DNA of 33,090 bases. It comes from CAZAPZ01 sp964487285. Its GTDB lineage: Bacteria > Campylobacterota_A > Desulfurellia > JAADFJ01. Where the stretch lies: NCBI GenBank assembly GCA_964487285.1, contig CAZAPZ010000004.1:1-33090 (forward strand). Reading direction: 5' to 3'. Position 1 is the stretch's first letter. Every line of letters starts with the position of its first letter. The translations under genes were made by a program, and so were the position numbers. The notes below the pieces were generated by a model. That model was not told the origin of the DNA, did not search any database, and saw nothing but the letters and a program-made list of their open reading frames with translations. This document shows, in pieces, positions 7,986 through 16,481 of this stretch.

Positions 7986-8519
7986 TCACTTTCCCGCAGT
8001 CTTTCCAACTTTTCTTCTAATTTTCTCACCCTTATATTTTATACCCTTGCCTTTATAAGGCTCAGGCGGCCTAAGCGATCTTATCTCAGCAGCAGCTTGT
8101 CCTACCTTTTGATTATCATTGCCGCTTATTGTTAATGTGACTCCCTTCTTATCTACAACGCATTTTACATCTTTTGATAATTTATAAACTATAGGGTTTG
8201 AAAAACCGAGATTCAGCGTTATAGCGGAGCCCGACACGGCAGCATTATATCCAACACCAACAAGTTCCAGAACTTTTTCATAACCTTTCGACACACCAAT
8301 CACCATATTGTTTATCAGCGCTCTCGTAGTACCTTGCATTGCTTGGTTGTTGCTGTTGCCGCTAACGATTAAAATGTTTTTGTCGATATCAATATTTATT
8401 CCTTCAACAATATTTAAAGTCAGCGTACCGTTCTTTCCCTTAACTTCAATCATACTGTTGTCAAAAACTGCACTGACTCCGCTATTAATCTCAATAGGTT
8501 TTCTTCCAATGCGACTCAT
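7986..8519 (-). CDS. rplF: Ribosomal protein L6
   Basis: 50S protein near the sarcin-ricin loop and factor-binding site. 177 residues from the ATG at 8519 (MSRIGRKPIEINSGV), with SD GAGGCGGA; the frame continues upstream into rpsH, but that extension has no family counterpart. Two L6 domains; the C-terminal signature EIRSLRPPEPYKGKGIKYKGE is complete. Confidence 0.97.
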   Translation of the reverse strand: MSRIGRKPIEINSGVSAVFDNSMIEVKGKNGTLTLNIVEGINIDIDKNILIVSGNSNNQAMQGTTRALINNMVIGVSKGYEKVLELVGVGYNAAVSGSAITLNLGFSNPIVYKLSKDVKCVVDKKGVTLTISGNDNQKVGQAAAEIRSLRPPEPYKGKGIKYKGEKIRRKVGKTAGK

Positions 8520-8541
8520 GTTCCGCCTCTTGGCATCTGCC

Positions 8542-8925
8542 TTAAAAAATCTGACATATGATCTCACCGCCAAGATTTTTTCTCTTGGCATTTCTAGTAG
8601 TCATCAAGCCTTCGCTTGTTGAAATAATTTCCATTCCAAGATCATTGTACGGCATCACAAGTTTGCCTGCAGCTTTGTATATTCTCAGCCTTGATCTGCT
8701 CACCCGTTTAAATATTCTAAAAACCGGATTCATACTGCGATCATACCTCAAGAATAACCTGGTAGAAGAGCTATCATCCACTTTATATCCTTCAATATAA
8801 CCTTCTTTTTTGAGTATATCAGCGATATTGTTAACGATTTTCGAGCTCTTCACAACAACAAAAGGCTTTTTGAGAAGAGAAGCATTTTTCATTCTTATTA
8901 TTGCATCGCTTATTGTGTCACCCAT
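8542..8925 (-). CDS. rpsH: Ribosomal protein S8
   Basis: Primary 16S-binding protein of the central domain; in E. coli it represses the spc operon by binding near the rplE start. 127 residues: MGDTISDAIIRMKNASLLKK at the N-terminus and SRSRLRIYKA, STSEGLMTTRNAKRKNLGGE in the C-terminal domain, all canonical. ATG start. rplF follows after 22 nt. Confidence 0.97.
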   Translation of the reverse strand: MGDTISDAIIRMKNASLLKKPFVVVKSSKIVNNIADILKKEGYIEGYKVDDSSSTRLFLRYDRSMNPVFRIFKRVSRSRLRIYKAAGKLVMPYNDLGMEIISTSEGLMTTRNAKRKNLGGEIICQIF

Positions 8926-8927
8926 GA

Positions 8928-9113
8928 TTACCAGCTCGCCTTTCTGACACCCGGTATTTCTCCCCAGCTTGCCATTCTTCTAAAACAGATCCGGCATAAA
9001 CCGAATCTCCTGATATATCCCCTCGACCGGCCGCACACTAAACACCTATTATACTTTCTAACTTTAAATTTTGGAGTCTTTTTACATTTCTCTATCAAAG
9101 ATTTTTTAGCCAA
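8928..9113 (-). CDS. rpsN: Ribosomal protein S14, zinc-binding type
   Basis: 30S head protein. 61 residues, the short form with C24/C27 and C40/C43 (CLVC and CRIC), rather than the 101-residue cysteine-free form of E. coli. The start is TTG (9113), supported by a strong SD GGAGG 5 nt before and by the standard N-terminus MAKKSLIEK. Ends GEIPGVRKASW, typical. The gap to rpsH is 2 nt. Confidence 0.98.
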   Translation of the reverse strand: MAKKSLIEKCKKTPKFKVRKYNRCLVCGRSRGYIRRFGLCRICFRRMASWGEIPGVRKASW

Positions 9114-9125
9114 CTTTTCCTCCTT

Positions 9126-9677
9126 TCATCTTCTAAAAGGCATACCTAAATCAGATAACAACGCCTTTCCTTCCTCTGCTGTTTTTGCAGTAGTTATAAA
9201 CGATATTGACATGCCGTGAATGTTTTTCACTTTATCAAATTCAATTTCAGGAAAAATCAACTGTTCTGTAATTCCCAAATTTAAATTTCCATTAAGATCA
9301 AAACTCTTAGAGGAGACACCTTTAAAATCTCTCACTCGCGGCAATGCAAAAGTTACGAAACGATCAAAAAAATCATACATTCGATTTTTTCTGAGAGTTA
9401 CCTTGCAGCCAATCGGCATACCTTTTCTAATCTTAAAATTTGCAATCGACTTTTTAGCACGCGTTATCAACGACTTCTGTCCTGAAATCAGAGAAAGCTC
9501 CTCAGCCGCACTATCAAGTAATTTTATATCATTGATGGCACTACCAATACCTGCATTAATCACAATAGCTTTGATAACCGGAACTTCCATTCTATTTTTA
9601 TAATGAAAACGCTCCATCATATCAGGTATAACATTATCAATATAATCCCTTTTAACTCTTGGTATATATTCCACCAT
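9126..9677 (-). CDS. rplE: Ribosomal protein L5
   Basis: Binds 5S rRNA and the central protuberance, and contacts S13 across the interface. 183 residues, normal length, with the segments KAIVINAGIGSAI, GCKVTLRKNRMYDF and the C-terminal SISFITTAKTAEEGKALLSDLGMPF. ATG start. It sits between rplX and the zinc-type rpsN. Confidence 0.98.
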   Translation of the reverse strand: MVEYIPRVKRDYIDNVIPDMMERFHYKNRMEVPVIKAIVINAGIGSAINDIKLLDSAAEELSLISGQKSLITRAKKSIANFKIRKGMPIGCKVTLRKNRMYDFFDRFVTFALPRVRDFKGVSSKSFDLNGNLNLGITEQLIFPEIEFDKVKNIHGMSISFITTAKTAEEGKALLSDLGMPFRR

Positions 9678-9679
9678 TT

Positions 9680-10012
9680 TTACTCCACCGTAAGCTCTTC
9701 ATTGCACTTTTTGCAATATCTTACCTTATTTCCATCTTCAAGAAACTTTACACCAATCCTAGTCACTTTCTTGCAATGCTGACACAGAAGTTCAACATTA
9801 GATATTGAGAGAGGCATTTCTTTATCTATAATGCCACCTTTATTTTTCTCGCTGGCCTTAAGATGTTTCTTCGAAATATTTACGTTACTTACAACAACTC
9901 TTAAACATTTGCCTTTTTTAAAACTAATAATCTGCCCTTCTTTGCCCTTTTCTCTGCCGGAGATAACTTTAATAGTATCCCCTTTTCTCAATCTTGTTGC
10001 TATTTTAGCCAT
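9680..10012 (-). CDS. rplX: Ribosomal protein L24
   Basis: Assembly-initiating 50S protein. 110 residues from the ATG at 10012 (MAKIATRLRKGDTIKVISGREKG); the frame is open to a TTG seven codons upstream, but SD AGGGAAG and the family start favour this ATG. KOW motif near the N-terminus, NVNISKKHLKA in the middle, and a C-terminal extension with CQHC and CKKC pairs that should bind zinc. Followed by rplE after 2 nt. Confidence 0.96.
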   Translation of the reverse strand: MAKIATRLRKGDTIKVISGREKGKEGQIISFKKGKCLRVVVSNVNISKKHLKASEKNKGGIIDKEMPLSISNVELLCQHCKKVTRIGVKFLEDGNKVRYCKKCNEELTVE

Positions 10013-10058
10013 TTTTAATACTTCCCTGCACAATCACAACACTTTTTGGAACAGCACA

Positions 10059-10427
10059 TCACAGAACCTCAGGTGCAAGCGATATAATTTTCATAAATCC
10101 TTTTTTTCGCAACTCTCTTGCAACAGGTCCAAAAACGCGTGTCCCGATAGGCTCTTTCTGATTATTTACCACAACTGCAGCATTATCATCAAATTTTACA
10201 TAACTTCCGTCAACTCGTCTAACCTCTTTACTTGTTCTAGCCACAACCGCCCTTATAACATCGCCTTTCTTAACCTTACCGTTAGGAATTGCCTCTTTCA
10301 CCGAGGCAACTATCATGTCACCCAGAGAAGCATAGCGTCTTTTTGAACCGCCTAAAACTTTAATACAGCCTATCTTCTTTGCACCGGAGTTGTCAGCTAC
10401 TTTCAATCGAGTTTCTTGTTGTATCAT
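10059..10427 (-). CDS. rplN: Ribosomal protein L14
   Basis: 50S subunit-interface protein, the docking site of silencing factor RsfS and part of bridge B8. 122 residues: opens MIQQETRLKVADNSGAKKIG, ends FGPVARELRKKGFMKIISLAPEVL, all canonical. ATG start shared with the rpsQ TGA. A 46-nt gap follows, the widest in the spc cluster, without an evident hairpin or promoter. Confidence 0.98.
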   Translation of the reverse strand: MIQQETRLKVADNSGAKKIGCIKVLGGSKRRYASLGDMIVASVKEAIPNGKVKKGDVIRAVVARTSKEVRRVDGSYVKFDDNAAVVVNNQKEPIGTRVFGPVARELRKKGFMKIISLAPEVL

Positions 10428-10672
10428 CGTTCGTTACCTCTGCTTTCAACAATAAAATGTTTGTTTTTACTGAGTGGACGAATTTCGCGAATCATTACCG
10501 ATTCTCCGATCTTCCAACCGTTCATTGCATCGTGTGCTATATAACGTTTTTTTCTGTTAATAACCTTACCTGTCTTTTTATCCCTTACCCTTCTCTCAAC
10601 TAAAACAACTACAGATTTATCCATTTTATCACTAACTACGGTTCCATTGAACCTCATTCTGTGTTCATGCAT
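10424..10672 (-). CDS. rpsQ: Ribosomal protein S17
   Basis: Primary 16S-binding protein of the 30S body. 82 residues from the ATG at 10672, with SD GAGGT 8 nt before; an ATG five codons upstream (10687) has no SD, and one five codons downstream (10657) also lacks one. The core FNGTVVSDKMDKSVVVLVERRV and the loop KRYIAHD are typical. It overlaps rpmC by 8 nt and rplN by an ATGA junction. Confidence 0.96.
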   Translation of the reverse strand: MHEHRMRFNGTVVSDKMDKSVVVLVERRVRDKKTGKVINRKKRYIAHDAMNGWKIGESVMIREIRPLSKNKHFIVESRGNER

Positions 10673-10862
10673 TTGGTTTAACCTCATTTACAGCAGTAAG
10701 AATCCGAGCAAGATCTCTTCTCAATTTCTTAATCATCATGGTATCTTCAAGCTTTTCACCACTTTTTCTCAATTTCAGCGTGAAAATTTCATTTCTCATT
10801 TCTTTGGATCTTTTTAATAGTTCCGTACTATCCAGCTCTTTCAGCTCACTATATTTCATCAT
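10665..10862 (-). CDS. rpmC: Ribosomal protein L29
   Basis: Small two-helix 50S protein next to L23 at the tunnel exit. 65 residues, MMKYSELKELDSTELLKRSK at the start and IKKLRRDLARILTAVNE near the end. Two tandem ATG codons (10862 and 10859) could start it; an AAGGA SD is 3 and 6 nt away respectively, so the second may be used. It overlaps rplP by 4 nt and rpsQ by 8 nt. Confidence 0.96.
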   Translation of the reverse strand: MMKYSELKELDSTELLKRSKEMRNEIFTLKLRKSGEKLEDTMMIKKLRRDLARILTAVNEVKPNA

Positions 10863-11275
10863 TCTTCCTTGTTTACCATTTTAGTTGCAATAGGCAATTT
10901 ACTACTGGCAAGCTTCATGGCAATTGCCGCAATATCTCTATCTACACCGCCAATTTCAAAAAGTATTCTTCCCGGCTGTACTCTTGCAACCCAAACTTCT
11001 ATAGACCCTTTTCCTTTTCCCATGCGAGTATCGGCCGGCTTTTTTGTAAGCGCTTTATCCGGAAATATTCTTATCCATATCTTTCCGGTCTTTGCAAGAC
11101 TACGATTTAGAGCAACTCTGCAAGCTTCAATTTGCCTCGCTGTTATTTCCGCCCAATCCAAAGCCTTCATTCCAAACTCTCCAAACTTTACCGCACTTCC
11201 GCCTTTCGCAAAACCGTCAAGCTTGCCCCTTCCTCTCTGCGATTTTCTGTATTTTGTTCTTTTAGGCATCAACAT
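10859..11275 (-). CDS. rplP: Ribosomal protein L16
   Basis: 50S protein near the A-site tRNA, important late in assembly. 138 residues starting MLMPKRTKYRKSQRGR, with FGEFGMKALDWAEITARQIEACR and RMGKGKGSIEVWVARVQPG. ATG start; 24 nt after rpsC. Its TGA overlaps the rpmC ATG in an ATGA junction, a sign of coupled translation. Confidence 0.98.
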   Translation of the reverse strand: MLMPKRTKYRKSQRGRGKLDGFAKGGSAVKFGEFGMKALDWAEITARQIEACRVALNRSLAKTGKIWIRIFPDKALTKKPADTRMGKGKGSIEVWVARVQPGRILFEIGGVDRDIAAIAMKLASSKLPIATKMVNKEE

Positions 11276-11299
11276 TAGAATCCACCTCTAAAAGTTTGC

Positions 11300-11983
11300 T
11301 CATTGTTTTTTTATTCTTTCTTTTAATTTAGAATCTTTCTCTTCTATATTACGCCGTGTATCAGTTTCATCATCTCTTCGTATCCATGTTTTAATACCGA
11401 CAATACCTGCCGTAGTCAGCGCCTCGGCAAAACCGTAACTTATATTGGTACTTAAAGTATGCAGAGGAACACTTCCTTCCAGCTTCCATTCAGTGCGAGT
11501 CATTTCAGCTCCGCCCAATCTTCCGCTACAGGAAATTTTCACACCTTTTGCACCATTTTTCATCGCCATAAATGTCGCACGTTTCATTGCTTTTCTATAA
11601 AATACTCTTTTTTCAAGCTGTTGAGCAATATTCTCAGCTACTAATTGTGCGTCTAAGTCAATTTTGGGAACCTGCTTAACATTTATAGAAAACTCATAGT
11701 CTGTATCCTTTTCTAAAAAACTTTTCAATTTCTCTATCTCTCCGCCTCTTCTTCCTATGATAATTCCAGGACGAGAAGCGTTGATCGTAATATATATATG
11801 ATTGCTTTTTCTTTCTATAACAACCGAAGAAATGCCGGCATAATATACCATCTTCTTGACATCACTTCTTATCTTTATATCTTCCTTCAGCCATGAAGTG
11901 TAGTTCTTGCTACTGCACCAAACAGACTGCCAACCTTTGTTAATACCTATACGCAATGAAATCGGATTTACCTTATGACCCAA
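11300..11983 (-). CDS. rpsC: Ribosomal protein S3
   Basis: 30S protein at the mRNA entry channel, with helicase and mRNA-binding roles. 227 residues: opens MGHKVNPISLRIGINKGW, KH domain with RPGIIIGRRGGEIEKL at about 70-85, and C-terminal domain with CSGRLGGAEMTRTEW. It starts at TTG (11983), supported by SD GGGAGGT and the family start MG.KVNP. A non-ATG start for such an abundant protein is notable. Confidence 0.97.
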   Translation of the reverse strand: MGHKVNPISLRIGINKGWQSVWCSSKNYTSWLKEDIKIRSDVKKMVYYAGISSVVIERKSNHIYITINASRPGIIIGRRGGEIEKLKSFLEKDTDYEFSINVKQVPKIDLDAQLVAENIAQQLEKRVFYRKAMKRATFMAMKNGAKGVKISCSGRLGGAEMTRTEWKLEGSVPLHTLSTNISYGFAEALTTAGIVGIKTWIRRDDETDTRRNIEEKDSKLKERIKKQ

Positions 11984-11988
11984 AGAAA

Positions 11989-12327
11989 CTACCTCCCTAT
12001 ACTCAGCGTAACTTTTATATTACTTAGTCTTTTCAATATTCTGAATGCTCTTCCCATAGCTCTGGGACGCATTCTTTTTATCCTTTTACCGTCATCTGCT
12101 GTAATATTTGTTACAACGAGCCTATCTATATCTATGCCCTGATTTTCTGCATTAGCCACAGAATCAGAAACCATTTTATATAAGATTGAAGCAGCCTTCC
12201 TCGGCATAAATTTTAGTAATGCAAGTGCTTGTTCAACATCCTTACCCTTGACATGTTTAATCACGGGTCTTACTTTTTTCGGAGAAATCCGAGCACCTTT
12301 AAGATAGCTAACTAACTTTTCTGCCAT
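11989..12327 (-). CDS. rplV: Ribosomal protein L22
   Basis: 50S protein whose long beta-hairpin lines the exit tunnel next to L4 and affects macrolide action. 112 residues; conserved AEKLVSYLKGARISPKKVR at the N-terminus and hairpin segment GKRIKRMRPRAMGRAFRILKR at about 80-100. ATG start with its SD inside the end of rpsS. rpsC starts 5 nt on. Confidence 0.97.
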   Translation of the reverse strand: MAEKLVSYLKGARISPKKVRPVIKHVKGKDVEQALALLKFMPRKAASILYKMVSDSVANAENQGIDIDRLVVTNITADDGKRIKRMRPRAMGRAFRILKRLSNIKVTLSIGR

Positions 12328-12328
12328 T

Positions 12329-12610
12329 TTACTTTCCTAACTTCTTCTGAACAATACCGCGATGTCCCCTAAATGTTCTTGTCGGTGCAAACTCGCCTAA
12401 TTTGTGTCCAACCATTCCTTCACCGATATAAACAGGAATAAATTTGTTTCCGTTATGAACGGCAAATGTTACCCCAACAAAGTCAGGTATAACAGTGGAA
12501 CGTCTTGACCATGTTTTTATGGGCTTTTTTTTCTTCTCCAACTGCATTTTTTTCACTTTTTTTAGCAACTTTTCATCAATAAAAGGCCCTTTTTTAATCG
12601 ATCGCGGCAC
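12329..12610 (-). CDS. rpsS: Ribosomal protein S19
   Basis: 30S head protein that pairs with S13 and contacts the A-site finger. 93 residues: MPRSIKKGPFIDEKLLKKV at the start, WSRRSTVIPDFVGVTFAVHNG in the middle and GEFAPTRTFRGH near the end, all standard. GTG start with strong SD GGGAGG 5 nt before. One base separates its stop from rplV. Confidence 0.98.
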   Translation of the reverse strand: MPRSIKKGPFIDEKLLKKVKKMQLEKKKKPIKTWSRRSTVIPDFVGVTFAVHNGNKFIPVYIGEGMVGHKLGEFAPTRTFRGHRGIVQKKLGK

Positions 12611-12621
12611 AATTCCTCCCT

Positions 12622-13443
12622 CTACCTTCTCTTAAGTATCTGTTTACTTGATTGTTTCTTTGCATTTCTTGTACGATGTCCCTTAGTTGGCTTCCCCCAC
12701 GGAGTTACCGGATTCCGTCCTGTTCCCATTTTTCCTTCACCTCCTCCATGAGGATGATCAATAGGATTCATTGCATTGCCTCTCACATGAGGTCTTCTAC
12801 CAAGATGTCGTGCCCTGCCTGCATTTCCAAGAGAAATATTTGCATGATCACTATTGCTTACCTGTCCTATAGTGGCAATGCAGTCAAGTGAAACAATTCT
12901 TACTTCACCTGACGGCATTTTTAAATGTGCAGATCCAGCTTCCTTTGCAAGCAGCTTGACCATAGATCCTGCAGATCGAGCGATCTTTCCTCCGCCTCCT
13001 GGTTTGAGTTCAACATTGTGTACAGAACTTCCGGCAGGAATATTTTTAAGCGGCAGGCTGTTGCCTACATTAATTTCAGGACGCAAATCACTCACAATAA
13101 CATTGCCTTTTTTTAATCCTTCCGGAGCAATAATATACTGCTTCTCTCCATCAATGTAGCTGATCAGAGCTATCCACGATGTTCTATTAGGATCATATTC
13201 AATAGAAACAACTTTCCCCGCTATCCCTTTTTTCATTCTTCTAAAATCTATTTTTCTATATCTTCTTTTATGTCCTCCGCCGCGATGAAAAGATGTTACT
13301 CTCCCATTCGCATTGCGGCCCCCTGATTTTTTAAGACCTTTTATTAAGCTTTTTTCAGGTTTCTTTTCAGTAAGTTCACTAAAATCACTGCTCGTTATAA
13401 ATCGGCGGGATTTTGTATATGGTTTGTAAAGTTTAGCTGACAC
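12622..13443 (-). CDS. rplB: Ribosomal protein L2
   Basis: Large conserved 50S protein needed for subunit joining and peptidyl transfer. 273 residues; opens MSAKLYKPYTKSRRF, with RNA-binding domain SFHRGGGHKRRYR at 51-63 and the peptidyl-transferase loop MNPIDHPHGGGEG containing H230 (E. coli H229). GTG start supported by SD GAGGAG and by the family N-terminus. It starts immediately at the rplW stop; rpsS follows after 11 nt. Confidence 0.98.
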   Translation of the reverse strand: MSAKLYKPYTKSRRFITSSDFSELTEKKPEKSLIKGLKKSGGRNANGRVTSFHRGGGHKRRYRKIDFRRMKKGIAGKVVSIEYDPNRTSWIALISYIDGEKQYIIAPEGLKKGNVIVSDLRPEINVGNSLPLKNIPAGSSVHNVELKPGGGGKIARSAGSMVKLLAKEAGSAHLKMPSGEVRIVSLDCIATIGQVSNSDHANISLGNAGRARHLGRRPHVRGNAMNPIDHPHGGGEGKMGTGRNPVTPWGKPTKGHRTRNAKKQSSKQILKRR

Positions 13444-13722
13444 TTAAATCTCCTCTATCTCCTCGCCTTCTTTGAGAGTGACGATTGCTTTTGTTCTCAG
13501 TTTTCTAAAACCTTGTTTATTTTTGAAACTTTTTACTTTTCTCGGAAGGTTTAAAATATTAACCTTTGCAACCTTCGTCTTGAAGAACTCTTCAATAAAA
13601 CGTTTTATTTCGCCCTTACTGGCATCGGGATTGACATTAAAATAATATTTGCCAGCCTCTCTTTCTCTCATTGATTTTTCCGTAAGAATTTTCCCTTCTA
13701 TAATAGAAAATTTATCCTTCAT
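13444..13722 (-). CDS. rplW: Ribosomal protein L23
   Basis: 50S protein at the tunnel exit, the docking site for trigger factor and SRP. 92 residues, the usual compact bacterial form: IIEGKILTEKSM near the N-terminus and the loop/strand NILNLPRKVKSFKNKQGFR. ATG start within rplD. The TAA stop is directly followed by the rplB GTG with no gap. Confidence 0.96.
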   Translation of the reverse strand: MKDKFSIIEGKILTEKSMREREAGKYYFNVNPDASKGEIKRFIEEFFKTKVAKVNILNLPRKVKSFKNKQGFRKLRTKAIVTLKEGEEIEEI

Positions 13723-14350
13723 AGCTCAACCTCTTACTCAATTGCGCTGCAGCGGATTCGGTAAACATAATTTTCGCATACTTCAACACAGATGTCAAAG
13801 TTACAGAATTACAGTTCACTATAGCTACATTTGACAAGTTTCTAAATACAATTCTCTTATCATCTTCGCCATTTCCAATAACTAACAATATATCATCGTG
13901 AATATTGATACCTTTAAGAAATGTCTCGGCTTCTCTTGTCTTCTTAAAACCAAAATCACCTGAAACAACTAAGACATTATTATTATCACTCTTTAAGAAA
14001 AAAGCAGTAGCCAACGCCTTTCTTTTTTCTTTCTTATTAACCTTTTGATAAAAAGACCTCGGAGTTGGTCCAAATATAGCACCGCCATGATATCGCGTTC
14101 CCGAACCTGCTGAGCCAGCCCTTGAGTTGCCGGTACCCTTTTGTCTATACAGTTTTCTCGTGCTGTATTTTACTTCACCTCTACTTTTAGAAGAACCATT
14201 TCCGTGCCTCAAATTTGAAGCCTCCGCCGCTATAACACGCGATAATGACAGATCACTAGATTTATCATTAGTAGAAAGAAAATCAATAGGCTCAAGTTCC
14301 GAACCATCCCAATTATAATGGCTTAGTTTGCTCTTAATTAGTTCAGACAT
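13712..14350 (-). CDS. rplD: Ribosomal protein L4
   Basis: 50S protein whose extended loop lines the exit tunnel; in E. coli it also represses the S10 operon. 212 residues. The loop (about 49-92) contains SRGEVKYSTRKLYRQKGTG and the Arg/Gly-rich GSAGSGTRYHGGAIFGPTPRS; the globular part follows with KKEKRKALATAFF. It overlaps rplC by 8 nt and rplW by 11 nt, which suggests translational coupling. The loop is more divergent than the surrounding proteins, but family assignment is clear from motif and position. Confidence 0.96.
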   Translation of the reverse strand: MSELIKSKLSHYNWDGSELEPIDFLSTNDKSSDLSLSRVIAAEASNLRHGNGSSKSRGEVKYSTRKLYRQKGTGNSRAGSAGSGTRYHGGAIFGPTPRSFYQKVNKKEKRKALATAFFLKSDNNNVLVVSGDFGFKKTREAETFLKGINIHDDILLVIGNGEDDKRIVFRNLSNVAIVNCNSVTLTSVLKYAKIMFTESAAAQLSKRLSYEG

Positions 14351-14945
14351 TGCTATTCCCGCGTTTTTCTATTCTAAGAAGCGATCCTGGCGCACCTGGC
14401 ACAGCACCTTTTAAATAGATGATATTACCGGCTCCTATTATTTTGATAATCTTAAGATTTTTCACTGTAACTTTATTGGCCCCCATGTGTCCTGGCATTC
14501 CTCTTCCTTTCACAACTCGTCCGGGGAATTCACAATGGCCAATGGAGCCTGGCGCTCTATGAAAAGTAGAACCATGTCCGCCCGGTCCGCCATGAAAACC
14601 GTGCCTTTTCATTACACCTGCCATACCTTTTCCTCTTGAAGTACCGCCCACATCTACCTGCTCTCCTTCTTTAAACATATCCGTAGTGATTTTGTCTCCT
14701 ATTTTTACAGATCCATCATACGACATTGTTCTCAAAAACCTGAGAGAGTTTAACTTTGCTTTTTTAAAAATACCATCCATTGGTTTATTAACTTTCTTTT
14801 TTATACCAAAACCTATTATGATGCTTGAATCTTTACCGATACTCACAACATGGCATGGACCTGCTTCAACAACTGTTACAGGAACGGCATTACCACCGTC
14901 ATAAACCTGAGTCATACCAATTTTATATCCCATTAATCCAGACAT
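14343..14945 (-). CDS. rplC: Ribosomal protein L3
   Basis: Early-assembly 50S protein with a loop reaching the peptidyl transferase centre. 200 residues. It opens MSGLMGYKIGMTQVYDGG and holds the long central loop with GGHGSTFHRAPGSIG and KGRGMPGHMGANKVTVKN; at the position of the E. coli methylated Q150 it has His, as in many bacteria. ATG start, 8 nt after rpsJ. Its last 8 nt overlap rplD. Confidence 0.97.
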   Translation of the reverse strand: MSGLMGYKIGMTQVYDGGNAVPVTVVEAGPCHVVSIGKDSSIIIGFGIKKKVNKPMDGIFKKAKLNSLRFLRTMSYDGSVKIGDKITTDMFKEGEQVDVGGTSRGKGMAGVMKRHGFHGGPGGHGSTFHRAPGSIGHCEFPGRVVKGRGMPGHMGANKVTVKNLKIIKIIGAGNIIYLKGAVPGAPGSLLRIEKRGNSNV

Positions 14946-14953
14946 TCTTTCTC

Positions 14954-15259
14954 CTATAGCTTAATTGTAATATCCACACCGCTTGGTATGCTGAGCCTTG
15001 TTAAAGCATCAGTTGTTTGAGGAGATACCTTATCTATATCGATCAACCTGGATCGTCTCCTCATTTCAAACTGTTCTCTGGATTTCTTATTTACATGAGG
15101 AGAACGCAGCACGGTATAACGGGTTATTTTGGTTGGAAGCGGAACAAGTGCTTTTATATTACCTCCCGTTTTACCAACCATATCTACAATACTTTTAACA
15201 GTATCCTCCAAAATTTTCGCGTCAAATGCTTTCAATTTAAGTCTAACAACTGTACTCAT
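14954..15259 (-). CDS. rpsJ: Ribosomal protein S10 (NusE)
   Basis: 30S head protein that also serves as NusE, the ribosomal partner of NusG and NusB. 101 residues, normal length; conserved SPHVNKKSREQFEMR and a C-terminal SGVDITIKL. ATG start, SD AGGTGA lying on the tuf stop. It begins the S10 cluster with no sign of a separate promoter; the gap to tuf is 7 nt, so S10 genes are probably read from the str promoter. Confidence 0.98.
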   Translation of the reverse strand: MSTVVRLKLKAFDAKILEDTVKSIVDMVGKTGGNIKALVPLPTKITRYTVLRSPHVNKKSREQFEMRRRSRLIDIDKVSPQTTDALTRLSIPSGVDITIKL

Positions 15260-16481
15260 CTTTCACCTACTTTACAATTTCACTTACAACACCGGCACCC
15301 ACAGTTCTTCCACCCTCGCGTATTGCAAAACGGGTCTCTTTTTCAAGGGCAACAGGAGCTATAAGTTTAGCTGACATTTCTATATTATCACCTGGCATTA
15401 CCATTTCCACGCCCTTGGGAAGCTCTATGCTGCCTGTGACATCGGTTGTTCTAATAAAAAACTGAGGGCGATAACCGGGGAAAAATGGTGTATGCCTTCC
15501 GCCTTCATTTTTTGTTAGAACATATACCTGGGCCTTAAACTCCGTATGAGGAGTTATGGAACTCGGTTTTGCCAAAACCATACCTCTTACAACTTCATCT
15601 CTCTTTGTACCTCTGAGCAGAACACCTATATTATCACCTGCTCTTCCTTCGTCAAGTATTTTCCTAAACATTTCCACACTTGTAGCGATAGTTTTCTTTG
15701 TCGGAACAAATCCTATAATCTCAACCTCTTCTCCAGGTTTAAGCACTCCTCTTTCCACTCTGCCCGTTACAACGGTTCCACGACCTGAGATTGTAAATAT
15801 ATCTTCAATCGGCATAAGGAACGGTTTATCGGTATCTCTCTTAGGCAGAGGAATATAACTATCGATTGCCGCTATCAGTTCTTCAACGGATTTGGTAGCA
15901 TCATTCTCTTGCCCGTCAGGAGTTTCAAGAACTTTTAGAGCAGATCCCTTAATAATAGGAATATCATCTCCGGGATAGTCATACTTTGTCAAAAGCTCTC
16001 TTATCTCTTCTTCTACAAGCTCAACAAGCTCGGGATCATCAACCATATCCGTTTTATTCAGATATACAACCATTGCGGGAACACCAACCTGTTTTGAAAG
16101 AAGAATATGTTCTCTTGTCTGAGGCATAGGACCGTCGGCTGCCGAAACAACAAGTATAGACCCGTCCATTTGAGCTGCACCTGTAATCATGTTCTTTATA
16201 TAATCGGCATGCCCTGGACAGTCTATATGAGCATAGTGCCTGGTATCCGTTTCATACTCTATGTGAGCAGTGTTGATCGTAACACCTCTCTCTCGTTCCT
16301 CTGGAGCATTATCAATCTTATCATATGCAGTAAATTGCGCATATCCTTTTTTTGCAAGTACCTTTGTGATAGCTGCGGTAAGAGTTGTTTTACCATGATC
16401 AACATGCCCTATAGTTCCAATGTTAAGATGCGGTTTTGTTCTAACATATTTTTCTTTAGCCATATATACCTCCTTAGTTGC
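15257..16481 (-). repeat. tuf repeat, str-operon copy (1,225 bp, identical to 31597-32821)
   Basis: Perfect direct repeat of 31597-32821. Here its ends fall in neighbouring genes that make sense in context: the upstream 8 bases are the true end of fusA and the downstream 3 bases are the rpsJ ATG. That makes this copy the likely source for the tRNA-linked one. Recombination between the two repeats would delete rpsL to rpmG, including rpoB and rpoC, so only conversion could be tolerated. Confidence 0.97.
15267..16463 (-). CDS. tuf: Elongation factor Tu, copy 2 (str operon)
   Basis: Same 398-residue protein, base for base, as the gene at 31607-32803. It stands in the classical rpsL-rpsG-fusA-tuf order, 10 nt after fusA with SD GGAGG in that gap, and 7 nt before rpsJ, whose SD AGGTGA overlaps the TAG stop. 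Two tuf genes are usual in Gram-negative bacteria and raise the dosage of the most abundant cell protein. GTP-binding motifs are at residues 19-26, 81-85 and 136-139. Confidence 0.98.
   Translation of the reverse strand: MAKEKYVRTKPHLNIGTIGHVDHGKTTLTAAITKVLAKKGYAQFTAYDKIDNAPEERERGVTINTAHIEYETDTRHYAHIDCPGHADYIKNMITGAAQMDGSILVVSAADGPMPQTREHILLSKQVGVPAMVVYLNKTDMVDDPELVELVEEEIRELLTKYDYPGDDIPIIKGSALKVLETPDGQENDATKSVEELIAAIDSYIPLPKRDTDKPFLMPIEDIFTISGRGTVVTGRVERGVLKPGEEVEIIGFVPTKKTIATSVEMFRKILDEGRAGDNIGVLLRGTKRDEVVRGMVLAKPSSITPHTEFKAQVYVLTKNEGGRHTPFFPGYRPQFFIRTTDVTGSIELPKGVEMVMPGDNIEMSAKLIAPVALEKETRFAIREGGRTVGAGVVSEIVK

Noticed and set aside
15257..16481. The two tuf copies as an assembly duplication
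   Set aside because: Flanks are distinct and biologically sensible on both sides, and two near-identical tuf genes at these two loci are common; still worth confirming with long reads.
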